Assembly (NCBI RefSeq): GCF_008868125.1
Contig: NZ_WAAQ01000002.1
Span: 248,001-312,000 of the forward strand
Source of the DNA: Microbacterium maritypicum
GTDB taxonomy: Bacteria; Actinomycetota; Actinomycetes; Actinomycetales; Microbacteriaceae
Reading direction: 5' to 3'
DNA length: 64,000 nt
Position 1 is the stretch's first letter, and every line of letters begins with the position of its first letter. Below, one piece after another: positions 7,689 to 16,795 of this stretch. Below the pieces are notes generated by a model, which had not been told where the DNA came from, searched no databases, and saw nothing but the letters and a program-made list of their open reading frames with translations. A program made the translations under genes and the position numbers.

Positions 7689-9017
7689 GTGCGAGAAGAC
7701 ACGAACACGATCGCGATCGCGAAGCCGCAGGAGAGCGGACGCGTGCCGACGCGCCGCGAAGGCGGGACCGGATCCCGGGGAGAGCTCGGCCGTATGGTCG
7801 GCATCGACTTCGCCCGGTTCCTGGCGATCATCGGCATGTTCTGCGCGCACCTCCTCCCGCCGGTCGGCATGCCGGGCCACATCTCCTGGCTGTCGAACGT
7901 CGTCGACGGGAACGCGTCGACCCTGTTCGCGGTCGTGGGCGGGATCAGCGTGGTCCTGGCGACCCGCTCCTACCTGGAGCGGGGGCACATCGCGGCGGCC
8001 CGGTGGGCGATGGCTGTGCGCGGTCTCCTCGTCATCGTGCTCGGGGCCACGCTCGCCCTGGCGCCGGGGAGCATCGTCGTCGTCCTCGTCTACTTCGGGG
8101 TGGCGATGCTGGGCAGTATCCCGTTCCTGCGGATGGGCGCGAAGGGACTGCTCGTGTGGGCAGGAGTCCTCGCGGTCATCGGCCCCATCCTCAACGCCCA
8201 GCTGCGAGGGATGATCGGCGTCGTCGGAGAGGGCGGCGGTGTGAGCTGGCCGCAGTGGGGAGAGCCGCTCGTGGCTCTGCGGGCGGTCTTCGTCACCGGG
8301 ACCTACCCCGTCATCACCTGGATCGTCTACGTGCTCGTGGGCATGGCCGTGGCGAAGCTGCTGATCGGCGCACGCCGGAATGCGGCGGAGCCCCGTCTCC
8401 TCGCCTGGATGGCCGGAGTCGGCGCTCTTCTCGCCGTGCTCGCGGTGTCGGTCAGTGCCCTGGTCTACGGTCTCTTCGGGCGCGCTGCGGTGATCGCGAC
8501 GATGCCGGTGGAGGCCGCCGAGGCGATCGACGGCCTGGTCGGATCCCCGGGCTTCGGCGCACCGCTCTCCCCGGAGTGGTGGGCGCTCGCGCTGCAGACT
8601 CCGCACACGGGAACGACCCTCGACATCCTGCGCGGCGTCGGCATCGCCCTCTTCGTCATCGCGAGCATGCTGTTCCTCGCCGGCGTCCTCCCGAAGGCCG
8701 CCCTCCGCGTGCTGGAACCGATCAGGGCGGCGGGAGCCGCACCGCTCACGGTCTACACGCTCCACGTCCTCGCGGCGGCTGCCGCGACCGTCGCATTGGC
8801 GTCCGTCGGTCAGATCGACGCGCCGGCCGACATCCCGTGGTGGTACCTCGGGCCGGGGATCCTCGGGGTCCACATCCTGGGGGCGCTCGTCGTCGGTGCG
8901 ATCCTGGCCGCGCTGCAGCGTCGTGGTCCGCTCGAAGCGCTCGTCAGCTCGATCTCGGGCGCGGTCGCGAGACGGCTGGGAGCGGTGCCTACCGGCGGGC
9001 GACGCCGGCGCGACTGA
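7689..9017 (+). CDS. Multi-pass membrane acyltransferase-like protein (DUF1624/DUF418 type)
   Basis: 442-residue protein with about ten membrane segments. The first block, RMVGIDFARFLAIIGMFCAHL, is the hallmark of the HGSNAT/DUF1624 group of membrane acetyltransferase-like proteins. The C-terminal part (LRVLEPIRAAGAAPLTVYTLH and GPLEALV) is typical of DUF418. Such proteins probably move acyl groups across the membrane to an outer sugar or lipid, but substrates are rarely known. The GTG at 7689 follows AAGGGGAGA and is preferred to an in-frame GTG at 7662. The gene is divergent from the ECF operon and shares its promoter region with the iron-box-like site. Its 3' end overlaps the convergent S-component gene by 29 bases. 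Function beyond the family is not determinable here. Confidence 0.8.
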   Translation: MREDTNTIAIAKPQESGRVPTRREGGTGSRGELGRMVGIDFARFLAIIGMFCAHLLPPVGMPGHISWLSNVVDGNASTLFAVVGGISVVLATRSYLERGHIAAARWAMAVRGLLVIVLGATLALAPGSIVVVLVYFGVAMLGSIPFLRMGAKGLLVWAGVLAVIGPILNAQLRGMIGVVGEGGGVSWPQWGEPLVALRAVFVTGTYPVITWIVYVLVGMAVAKLLIGARRNAAEPRLLAWMAGVGALLAVLAVSVSALVYGLFGRAAVIATMPVEAAEAIDGLVGSPGFGAPLSPEWWALALQTPHTGTTLDILRGVGIALFVIASMLFLAGVLPKAALRVLEPIRAAGAAPLTVYTLHVLAAAAATVALASVGQIDAPADIPWWYLGPGILGVHILGALVVGAILAALQRRGPLEALVSSISGAVARRLGAVPTGGRRRRD

Positions 9018-9534
9018 GCGCCGAGCCGATCGCGAGGCCGACAGCGGTCCACGCGATGGGTCCGAGCACGGAGATCGCGAGGTACAGCAGCTGCGCCCAC
9101 AGCGGCATCACCGAGAGGTGAGCGGCGAAGAACACCACGACCGCGACGAAGACGCCGATGATCGCCGCCGAGAGGAAGAAGCGCCACGGTCCCCAGGAGC
9201 GATAGCGGGTGAGGGCGGCCACCCCCTCCTGGATCAGGCCGAACAGCAGCGCGGTGCCGATGAAGCGCAGCGCCCAGGCGGGGTTGAAGGCGCTCGCGAT
9301 CAGGGCGGCGAACACATGGGTGATGAGCGCGACGAGCGGAAGGCGCAGCACCTCCTGCGCGATGATGCCCGGCAGCACGTGCGAACCGAGCACGAGGCCG
9401 TAGAGGAACAGCAGCGGACTGGCCAGCAGGACAGGCGTCACCCAGCCGGCGATGCCCGCGAGGATGCCCGTCGCGACACCGATCGCCGCGCAGACGAGCA
9501 GTACGCGGGTCGACAGGACGGAGGTGCGGGCCAC
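8989..9534 (-). CDS. ECF transporter S component, YkoE-like (intact)
   Basis: 181-residue membrane protein with five or six hydrophobic helices, the substrate-capturing subunit of an ECF importer. It starts near RVLLVCAAIGVATGILAGI and ends GLAIGSALSRAGV. The same framework is recognisable in the decayed copy at 4504-4980, which makes the pair paralogous. The GTG at 9532-9534 is the only reasonable start; GGAGAG lies directly against it, so the ribosome site is poorly spaced. It is not in the same operon as the dual ATPase and EcfT genes but lies on the same strand, separated by the opposite-strand acyltransferase gene, and probably shares that energising module. The substrate is unknown; an iron-linked compound is an inference from the nearby iron box only. 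Confidence 0.75.
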   Translation of the reverse strand: MARTSVLSTRVLLVCAAIGVATGILAGIAGWVTPVLLASPLLFLYGLVLGSHVLPGIIAQEVLRLPLVALITHVFAALIASAFNPAWALRFIGTALLFGLIQEGVAALTRYRSWGPWRFFLSAAIIGVFVAVVVFFAAHLSVMPLWAQLLYLAISVLGPIAWTAVGLAIGSALSRAGVARR

Positions 9535-9701
9535 CTCTCCAGCTTACTGTCGACCTATCGGGAGGGCGGCCGTGGATAATCCTGGTCGATCGGCGAATGC
9601 GGGTTGGTCGATCGGCCAGATCTCGCGTCGATCGCCGAGAGCCGGACTATGTTGGCCGCGGTGCAGCAACGCGGCTGCGCCGTGATCATCGGGAGCACCA
9701 C

Positions 9702-12700
9702 ATGGGTCGAACACCCCTCCGGATGGCAGCCGCCACCACCCTGGCCACGCTGTTCATCGCATCGACGGCAACCACCGGCTACGCCGCGACGGAGGAGGTG
9801 ACGCACCCCGTCCCCGTCGCAGGCACCCCCGGGCACTACATCGTGGTGATGAAGTCGGATCCGCTCGCCACCTACGAAGGCGACGTCAAGGGTCTGAAGG
9901 CCACCAAGCCCTCCGAAGGCGAGCAGCTGGAGACGCAGTCGCAGGATTCGCAACGCTATGTCGAGCATCTGCAGACCGAGCAGACCGACCTCGTCAGCGA
10001 CATCGGCGTCACCCCCGACACCACCTACCAGGTGGTGCTGAACGGCTTCAGCGCCGACCTCAGCGGCGAACAGGTCGACGCGCTTCGTGCGTCGAAGGAC
10101 GTCATCGGGGTGTACCCGGATGAGATCCGTCACCCCGATGCGCAGACGTCGACCGACTACCTCGGGCTCGGCGACGACCGCAAGGGCCGCGGCGGCGTGT
10201 GGCAGCAGACCGGCGGGGTCGAGAAAGCCGGAGAGGGCGTCGTCGTCGGCGTGATCGACACCGGCATCGCCCCCGAGCACCCCTCGTTCGAGGGCAAGAA
10301 GATCAAGAAGCAGAAGAAGCAGCACAACCGCAACAAGGCCGCTCAGCCCTACACCGACGGCACCTACGTCTACTTCGACAAGTCGGACGGCGGGCAGTTC
10401 CAGGCCGCGATGGTCGAGGGCCAGGACTGGGACAAGAGCGACTACTCGTCGAAGCTCATCGGCGGACAGTACTTCTACGCCGGAGCCGAGGCGGCCGGTT
10501 TCGATTTCCAGTACGACTACCTCTCGCCGCGCGACGGCGACGGCCACGGCTCCCATACCGCGAGCACCGCGGCGGGCAACTTCAAGGTCAAGGCCAGCAT
10601 CGAGAACGTCGATTTCGGCACGATCTCGGGAGTCGCGCCCGCGGCGAAGATCTCGGCCTACAAGGCCTGCTACGTCGGTCCAGACACGACGGTGACCACG
10701 GATGACATCTGCGCGCAGAGCGACCTGATCGCCGCGATCGACCAGGCCGTCGCCGACGGCGTCGACGTGATCAACTACTCCATCGGCGGAGGCGCCGCGA
10801 GCACCGTGATGGCTCCGGAGGACCTCGCGTTCTTCAACGCCGCAGCCGCGGGTGTCTTCGTCGCGACGAGCGCCGGCAACGACGGCCCCGACCCGGTCAC
10901 GGCCGATCACGCATCGCCCTGGTACACGACGGTCGCCGCCTCCACCATCCCCACCTGGGAGGGCACGGTGCAGTTCGACGGATTCGAGCAGGCCGGAGCC
11001 TCGGTGAGCGTGCCGTTCGGGCAGACGGTCACCGGTCCCTCGATCGCCGCCGTGGATGCCGCCGCCGCAGGAGCCGCCGATCCGCAGCTCTGCCTGCCCG
11101 GCACCCTCGACCCCGCGAAGGTCGCCGGCCACATCGTGGTCTGCGATCGCGGAGGCAACGCCCGCGCCGAGAAGTCGCAGGTGGTCAAGGACGCCGGTGG
11201 CATGGGCATGGTCCTCGTGAACGTGCCCGGTGGGGCCGACTCGCTCGACAACGATTTCCACGCCGTGCCGACCGTGCACCTGAACGCCGTGCACCGCGCC
11301 GCCGTGCTCGCGTACGTGCAGGGCGGCGTGGACCGTCCGATCACCCTCGTCGGTGAGAACACCACGGGCGTGACCACCCCGACGCCGCAGATCGCGGGAT
11401 TCTCGAGCCGTGGACCGATGCTGGCCGACGGCAGCGATGTGATGAAGCCGGACGTCGCGGCTCCCGGTGTCGCGATCCTCGCGGCGACCGAGAACGCACC
11501 GGGCGAGAAGCCGACCTTCGGCATCCTCTCCGGCACGTCGATGGCCTCTCCCCACGTCGCAGGTCTCGCGGCTCTGTACCTCGGCGAGCGCCCCAAGGCG
11601 ACGCCGGCTGAGATCAAGTCGGCGATGATGACCACCGCCTACGACACGGTGCTGCCCGACGGATCGAAGAACAAGAACCCGTTCGAGCAGGGTGCGGGTC
11701 AGGTCGACCCGAAGCGGTACCTGAACCCGGGTCTGCTCTACCTCAACGGGGTCAAGGACTGGGCGGCGTTCCTCGACGGGAAGGGGCTGTCGGACTTCCC
11801 CGGCATCGACCCGATCGACGGCAGCGATCTGAACCAGGCGTCGATCTCGATCGGCTCGCTGACCAGCGCGCAGACCGTCACCCGCACGGTCACCTCGACC
11901 GAGAAGGGCACCTTCACCGCCAAGGCCTCGGTGCCGGGAGTGAACATCAAGGTCACACCTCAGCAGCTCAAGTTCGACCGCCCCGGCCAGACGAAGACCT
12001 TCACGGTCACGTTCGACAACGCCAGCGCCCCCGTGGAGCAGTGGGCCACCGGCTCGCTGACCTGGACGAGTGCGAAGAACTCGGTGCGGTCGCCGATCGC
12101 GCTGTTCCCGGTCACGGCCGACGCTCCGGCGGAGGTCACGGGCACCGGCGTCGACGGCAGCACCACGGTGGACATCACCCCCGGCCTCACCGGTGATCTG
12201 GCACTCGGACTCTCGGGTCTGACGCCGTTCGAGATGCTCGCCGACGCGGACAACCCCGTCGACGGTCACTCGGGAGATGAGAAGTCGGGCGACGCGAACA
12301 AGGACGTGTCGTGGATCGTGAACGTGCCCGAGGGGACGACGCTGTCGAGGTTCGACCTCGACTCGTCCGACGACAAGGGCAGCGACCTCGACCTCACCGT
12401 GTACCGGGTGGTGAGCCCGGACGACCTGCAGTACTACCAGCGTTGGCGCTCGGCGACCGGCTCGGCGGACGAGCAGGTCACGATCCCGTCACCGACGGCC
12501 GGTACGTACCTCGTGGTGGCGAACATCTACTCCACGACGGGCCCGATGACGTGGGACATGACCTACGCCAACGTGCTGCCCGACGGCGAGGGCGACCTCA
12601 CCGCCACGCCGAACCCGCTCGCCGCGGTCCGCGGTAAGCAGATGTCGTACGACCTCAGCTGGACCGGTCTGACCGCCGGCACGCGCTACCTCGGGCTCGT

Positions 12701-12860
12701 GCAGTACGGCGACTCCGATGTACGCACCGTGCTGACGGTCGACGTGCCGAAGGCGAAGGCACCGGAGGCTCCGGCACCGGAGACGAGCGCCCCGGCTACG
12801 CCCGCACCGGAGACCCCCGCACCGGAGACCCCGGCACCGCGTGGGGAGAAGAGGGAGTAG
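9702..12860 (+). CDS. Secreted subtilisin-like serine peptidase (S8) with PA and Fn3-like domains
   Basis: 1052-residue exported protease. Residues 1-29 are a signal peptide ending GYAA. An I9 inhibitor-type propeptide follows (HYIVVMKSD to IGVYPDEIRHPD, about 42-140). The catalytic domain has Asp186 (VIDTG), His282 (GDGHGSH), the oxyanion Asn in TSAGNDGPD and Ser613 (SGTSMASPHVAG), so the triad is complete. A PA domain is inserted before the Ser (LCLPGTLDPAKVAGHIVVCDRGG). Fn3-like beta domains follow, and the tail is a Pro-rich APETPAP repeat ending GEKRE without a sortase motif, so release or wall association is possible. The ATG at 9702 is preceded by GGGAG and precedes the signal peptide; the reading frame is open 105 bases further upstream. 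A hairpin follows the gene. Confidence 0.93.
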   Translation: MGRTPLRMAAATTLATLFIASTATTGYAATEEVTHPVPVAGTPGHYIVVMKSDPLATYEGDVKGLKATKPSEGEQLETQSQDSQRYVEHLQTEQTDLVSDIGVTPDTTYQVVLNGFSADLSGEQVDALRASKDVIGVYPDEIRHPDAQTSTDYLGLGDDRKGRGGVWQQTGGVEKAGEGVVVGVIDTGIAPEHPSFEGKKIKKQKKQHNRNKAAQPYTDGTYVYFDKSDGGQFQAAMVEGQDWDKSDYSSKLIGGQYFYAGAEAAGFDFQYDYLSPRDGDGHGSHTASTAAGNFKVKASIENVDFGTISGVAPAAKISAYKACYVGPDTTVTTDDICAQSDLIAAIDQAVADGVDVINYSIGGGAASTVMAPEDLAFFNAAAAGVFVATSAGNDGPDPVTADHASPWYTTVAASTIPTWEGTVQFDGFEQAGASVSVPFGQTVTGPSIAAVDAAAAGAADPQLCLPGTLDPAKVAGHIVVCDRGGNARAEKSQVVKDAGGMGMVLVNVPGGADSLDNDFHAVPTVHLNAVHRAAVLAYVQGGVDRPITLVGENTTGVTTPTPQIAGFSSRGPMLADGSDVMKPDVAAPGVAILAATENAPGEKPTFGILSGTSMASPHVAGLAALYLGERPKATPAEIKSAMMTTAYDTVLPDGSKNKNPFEQGAGQVDPKRYLNPGLLYLNGVKDWAAFLDGKGLSDFPGIDPIDGSDLNQASISIGSLTSAQTVTRTVTSTEKGTFTAKASVPGVNIKVTPQQLKFDRPGQTKTFTVTFDNASAPVEQWATGSLTWTSAKNSVRSPIALFPVTADAPAEVTGTGVDGSTTVDITPGLTGDLALGLSGLTPFEMLADADNPVDGHSGDEKSGDANKDVSWIVNVPEGTTLSRFDLDSSDDKGSDLDLTVYRVVSPDDLQYYQRWRSATGSADEQVTIPSPTAGTYLVVANIYSTTGPMTWDMTYANVLPDGEGDLTATPNPLAAVRGKQMSYDLSWTGLTAGTRYLGLVQYGDSDVRTVLTVDVPKAKAPEAPAPETSAPATPAPETPAPETPAPRGEKRE

Positions 12861-12875
12861 TCCGCAAGCGACACC

Positions 12876-12915
12876 GCACAGCACCCCGTGGTCGATGGAC
12901 CGCGGGGTGCTGTGC
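12876..12915 (+). terminator. Hairpin terminator after the subtilase gene
   Basis: A perfect 13-bp stem (GCACAGCACCCCG with CGGGGTGCTGTGC) encloses a 14-base loop, starting 15 bases after the subtilase stop codon. No U-tract follows. Confidence 0.75.
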
Positions 12916-13044
12916 TGCGTGCGCGCATCCGTTCACCGCGTGATCCGCGCCGCTCGTCGCAGCATCCACTCGCTCGGCCCCGTGCGGCGGCATCGCTTTC
13001 CTAACGTGGGGGAACGCAACGTCGCGTATCCCGAGGAGACCTCC

Positions 13045-15330
13045 ATGACCCCACCTTCGTCGCGCCGCCGCGACGGCGCCGGACTCGTCGACGACGAGCC
13101 CGTGATCGTCACCGATCCGAAACTCCCCTCCGTCGCCCTCACCGAGGAGCACCACGAGAAGGCGAACCGCTGGACTCTGCCGAAGATCATCCTGTGGTCC
13201 GCGATCGCGTTGCTGGGCGCCGTCGCCTGGACCATGCTCGCGATCGTCCGCGGCGAGACCGTCAACGCGATCTGGTTCGTGTTCGCCGCGGTGTGCACCT
13301 ACCTCATCGGCTATCGGTTCTACTCCAAGGTGATCGAGAAGTACATCACCCGACCCGATGACCGCAGGGCCACGCCCGCCGAGGTGAAGCAGGACGGCAA
13401 GGACTACGTCCCCACCGACCGTCGCGTGCTCTACGGCCACCACTTCGCGGCCATCGCCGGTGCCGGACCGCTCGTCGGTCCCGTGCTCGCCGCGCAGATG
13501 GGGTACCTCCCCGGCACGATCTGGATCATCGTGGGCGTCGTGCTCGCCGGCGCCGTGCAGGACTACACCGTGCTGTTCTTCTCGATGCGCCGCGGCGGAC
13601 GCACGATCGGCCAGATGGCCCGTCAGGAGCTCGGCCGGATCGGCGGCACCGCCGCGATCATCGCCTCGCTGCTGATCATGCTGATCATCGTCGCGATCCT
13701 CGCCCTCGTCGTCGTCAACGCGCTGGGGGAGAGCCCGTGGGGCGTGTTCTCGGTCGCGATGACCATCCCGATCGCGCTCTTCATGGGCGTCTACCTGCGC
13801 TACCTCCGCCCCGGCAAGGTCACCGAGGTGTCGATCATCGGCTTCGTGCTGCTGATGGCCGCGATCATCGGCGGAGGCTGGGTCGCCGGTACCGAGTGGG
13901 GTCAGGCGATCTTCCACCTCGATCGCACGACCATCGCCTGGGGCATCATCGTCTACGGCTTCATCGCCGCCGTGCTTCCGGTCTGGCTGCTGCTCGCCCC
14001 GCGCGACTACCTGTCGACCTTCATGAAGATCGGCGTGATCGTCATGCTCGCGGGAGCCATCGTCCTCGTGCGCCCCGAGATCACCGTCCCCGCCGTCAGC
14101 GTCTTCGGCGAGAACGGCATGGGACCGGTGTTCGCAGGGCCCCTCTTCCCCTTCCTGTTCGTCACGATCGCGTGCGGGGCGCTCTCCGGGTTCCATGCGC
14201 TGATCGCGTCCGGAACCACTCCGAAACTCATCGAGAAGGAGCGCCAGACGCGCTTCATCGGCTACGGCGGCATGCTCATGGAGTCGTTCGTCGCGATCAT
14301 GGCCCTCGTCGCCGCGATCTCGATCGACCAGGGCATCTACTTCGCGATGAACGCCCCGACGGCCGCGACAGGGGGAACAGTCGAGGGGGCGGTGGCCTTC
14401 GTGAACTCGCTGGGCCTGACGGGGGTGAACCTCACACCCGAGATGCTCACCGGCACGGCAGCCGCGGTCGGCGAGGAGTCGATCGTCTCCCGCACCGGAG
14501 GGGCGCCGACGCTCGCGCTCGGACTCGCGCACATCATGCAGCAGGCGCTCGGCGGTCAGGCGATGATGGCTTTCTGGTACCACTTCGCGATCATGTTCGA
14601 GGCGCTGTTCATCCTCACCGCCGTCGACGCCGGCACCCGCGTCGCCCGCTTCATGCTGCAGGACTCGATCGGCGCCTGGTTCCCCAAGTTCCGCGACGTG
14701 TCGTGGCGCCCCGGAGTGTGGATCTGCACCGCGATCATGGTGGCCGGCTGGGGAGCGATCCTCATCCTCGGGGTGACCGACCCGCTCGGCGGCATCAACA
14801 CCTTCTTCCCGCTGTTCGGCATCGCGAACCAGCTGCTCGCCGCGATCGCGCTCGCCGTGGTGATGGCCATCGTCGCCAAGCGCGGTCGGAGCTACGTCAA
14901 GTGGCTGTGGATCATCGGGCTGCCGCTCGCGTTCACCGCGGTCGTGACCATCACGGCTTCGCTGTACAAGATCGCGTCTCCGGTTCCGGCGATCGGCTAC
15001 TGGGCGAATCACTTCCGCTACGTCGCCGCCCGCGACAGCGGAGACACCTCGCTCGGTGAGCCCCAGGTGCTCGACGCCGTCATCCGCAACACCGCCGTGC
15101 AGGGCACGCTCTCGATCATCTTCGTGACCCTCGCCATCGTCGTCATGGTGGCCGCCGTGATCGTGACGATCAAGGCGATCCGCAACGGCGGCGGCGAGAA
15201 CACCGAGGAGGCCCCCGTGGCCTCGCGCCGCTTCGCTCCGGCAGGGTTCCTGCCGAGCGCCGAGGAGCGCGAACTCGAGAAGCAGTGGGAGCCGCTCCTG
15301 GCCGACGAGCGCAAGGCGTCGACCCACTGA
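13045..15330 (+). CDS. cstA: Carbon starvation protein CstA / BtsT-family pyruvate transporter
   Basis: 761-residue membrane protein of the CstA family with about 18 hydrophobic segments. CstA and BtsT of E. coli import pyruvate (and have been linked to peptide uptake), so pyruvate uptake is the best guess. Family blocks visible are RVLYGHHFAAIAGAGPLVGP, GRTIGQMARQELG, CGALSGFHALIASGTTPK and DPLGGINTFFPLFGIANQLLAA. The ATG at 13045 is preceded by GAGGAGA; an open frame extends further upstream but without family similarity. The short ybdD-type gene begins 2 bases after its stop, then a LytS/LytTR two-component pair follows. In E. coli the same partners (YjiX, BtsS, BtsR) serve BtsT, which supports the pyruvate role. 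Confidence 0.92.
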   Translation: MTPPSSRRRDGAGLVDDEPVIVTDPKLPSVALTEEHHEKANRWTLPKIILWSAIALLGAVAWTMLAIVRGETVNAIWFVFAAVCTYLIGYRFYSKVIEKYITRPDDRRATPAEVKQDGKDYVPTDRRVLYGHHFAAIAGAGPLVGPVLAAQMGYLPGTIWIIVGVVLAGAVQDYTVLFFSMRRGGRTIGQMARQELGRIGGTAAIIASLLIMLIIVAILALVVVNALGESPWGVFSVAMTIPIALFMGVYLRYLRPGKVTEVSIIGFVLLMAAIIGGGWVAGTEWGQAIFHLDRTTIAWGIIVYGFIAAVLPVWLLLAPRDYLSTFMKIGVIVMLAGAIVLVRPEITVPAVSVFGENGMGPVFAGPLFPFLFVTIACGALSGFHALIASGTTPKLIEKERQTRFIGYGGMLMESFVAIMALVAAISIDQGIYFAMNAPTAATGGTVEGAVAFVNSLGLTGVNLTPEMLTGTAAAVGEESIVSRTGGAPTLALGLAHIMQQALGGQAMMAFWYHFAIMFEALFILTAVDAGTRVARFMLQDSIGAWFPKFRDVSWRPGVWICTAIMVAGWGAILILGVTDPLGGINTFFPLFGIANQLLAAIALAVVMAIVAKRGRSYVKWLWIIGLPLAFTAVVTITASLYKIASPVPAIGYWANHFRYVAARDSGDTSLGEPQVLDAVIRNTAVQGTLSIIFVTLAIVVMVAAVIVTIKAIRNGGGENTEEAPVASRRFAPAGFLPSAEERELEKQWEPLLADERKASTH

Positions 15331-15331
15331 G

Positions 15332-15577
15332 ATGGCCGACACCATGAACCGGGCGGATGCCGCGACCACCCTCCTGCGGACGCTCGTCGGCGCCGTGGCG
15401 CGGGCCGGGCGCGGCATCCGCTGGTACATCACGACTCTGATGGGCGACAGCGCCTATGCGACGTATGTCGCCCATCAGCGTCGCCAGCACCCGGACGAGG
15501 AGCCGCTGACCGAACGGCAGTTCTGGCGGCAGCGGATGGACGACCAGGATCGCAACCCCGGTGCCCGCTGCTGCTGA
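15332..15577 (+). CDS. YbdD/YjiX family small protein
   Basis: 81-residue soluble protein of the YbdD/YjiX family, normally co-transcribed with CstA-type transporters. The conserved core YITTLMGDSAYATYVAHQRRQHPDEEPLTERQFWRQRMD spans residues about 32-71. The ATG lies 2 bases after the cstA stop, so the two are certainly one operon. The protein ends in a Cys-Cys pair (GARCC). Its molecular job is unknown; association with the transporter is inferred from this conserved pairing. Confidence 0.9.
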   Translation: MADTMNRADAATTLLRTLVGAVARAGRGIRWYITTLMGDSAYATYVAHQRRQHPDEEPLTERQFWRQRMDDQDRNPGARCC

Positions 15578-15608
15578 GCGCGGTGTCGTCGGTGCCTAGG
15601 CTGGGACC

Positions 15609-16790
15609 ATGACCGACGTCGTTCTCGCCGCCGTGCTGGGCGTGCTCGGCGGCATCGTCCTCTCGGTGCTCCTCCTGCTCGCACGCCGACTCGCCCGCGG
15701 GGCCGCCGACCTGGGAAGCGATGCCGAACAGGCGGCGCTCACGGCGCTGCACCAGGCGAGCCTGGCGGCACCGCACCTGCGTGCAGGGCTCTCCGCCCCC
15801 GACGTCGTGAAGGCCGCACGGCACCTGCGCGTGCTGCTCGGAAGCGCAGCGGTCGCGATCGTGAGCGCCGAGGGCACCGTGTCGTTCGACGGCCCCTCCG
15901 ACGGACTGGAGTCCGCGGCACGCCGCATCGCCGCGCAGGTGAGCGCTTCCGGTCGACGGCAGGTCTTCCCGGCGCGCGGAAGGGACGGTGAGCTCGAGGC
16001 CGTCGGGGCTCCGATCCTCGTCGACGGACGCGTGGTGGGTGTCGTGGTCGCCTTCGCAGCATCCGTGCGGGCAGCGCTGGTGCGGGCGGCCGAAGAGGTC
16101 GCCGACTGGTGCGCGGCGCAGGTCGAACTCGGCGGACTCGATGCGTCGAGGACGCAGCTGGCCGAGGCTGAGCTGCGGTCGTTGCGGGCGCAGATCTCCC
16201 CGCACTTCATCTACAACGCCCTCACGGCGATCGCGTCGTTCGTGCTCACCGACCCCACGCGTGCGCGCGAGCTGGTGCTCGAGTTCGCCGACTTCACCCG
16301 CTACTCGTTCCGTCGGCAGGGCGAGTTCACCACGATCGCCGAAGAGCTGGGCAGCATCCACTCCTATCTCGAGCTCGAGCGGGCCCGCTTCGGTGACCGG
16401 CTGAGGGTCACCCTGCAGATCGCGCCGGAGACGCTCGCGACGGTCATTCCGTTCCTGTCGGTGCAGCCGCTCGTCGAGAACGCGGTCCGTCATGGTCTCG
16501 AACCCGGCGTCGGGGGAGGGGAGATCCGCATCGCCTCGCGCGACGACGGCACCCACACCGAGATCACGGTCGAGGACGACGGGGTCGGCATGGACCCCGA
16601 GGGGCTGAGAGCGACCCTCACGGCGGGCGACGACGGCGTCCACGTGGGTCTGCGCAACGTCGACACCCGGCTGCGTCAGCTCTACGGCGCGGACGGAGGC
16701 CTGGTGGTGGAGACGAACACCGGCGCCGGTACCCTGGTGCGCATGCGGGTCCCGAAATCGCAGCCGCAGCACGACCCGGACAACGACTGA
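15609..16790 (+). CDS. LytS/BtsS-type sensor histidine kinase
   Basis: 393-residue kinase. An N-terminal hydrophobic helix (residues about 4-27) is followed by a GAF-like sensing region (about 55-180) and a LytS-type kinase module. The phospho-acceptor is His199 in ISPHFIYNAL; the N-box PLVENAVRHGL lies near 290 and the G-box DDGVGM near 325. Only one transmembrane segment is seen, unlike the multi-helix 5TM-LYT sensors, so the signal may be read at or inside the membrane. The response regulator begins 5 bases after its stop. Placed between cstA-ybdD and a second carrier gene, it probably senses a small carbon source such as pyruvate and controls one or both carriers; that role is inferred from BtsSR/YpdAB analogy. 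Confidence 0.88.
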   Translation: MTDVVLAAVLGVLGGIVLSVLLLLARRLARGAADLGSDAEQAALTALHQASLAAPHLRAGLSAPDVVKAARHLRVLLGSAAVAIVSAEGTVSFDGPSDGLESAARRIAAQVSASGRRQVFPARGRDGELEAVGAPILVDGRVVGVVVAFAASVRAALVRAAEEVADWCAAQVELGGLDASRTQLAEAELRSLRAQISPHFIYNALTAIASFVLTDPTRARELVLEFADFTRYSFRRQGEFTTIAEELGSIHSYLELERARFGDRLRVTLQIAPETLATVIPFLSVQPLVENAVRHGLEPGVGGGEIRIASRDDGTHTEITVEDDGVGMDPEGLRATLTAGDDGVHVGLRNVDTRLRQLYGADGGLVVETNTGAGTLVRMRVPKSQPQHDPDND

Positions 16791-16795
16791 CGTTC

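Noticed and set aside
7631..9121. 496-codon plus-strand frame overlapping the acyltransferase
   Set aside because: Arg-rich shadow in another frame; the chosen frame has about ten membrane helices and family motifs.
9555..12269. Long minus-strand frame opposite the subtilase
   Set aside because: The subtilase has an intact catalytic triad and signal peptide; the antisense product is Arg/Gly/Val-rich without recognisable motifs.
12796..15432. Long minus-strand frame opposite cstA
   Set aside because: Composition typical of antisense translation (Asp/Arg/His/Gly rich). cstA itself has family motifs throughout.
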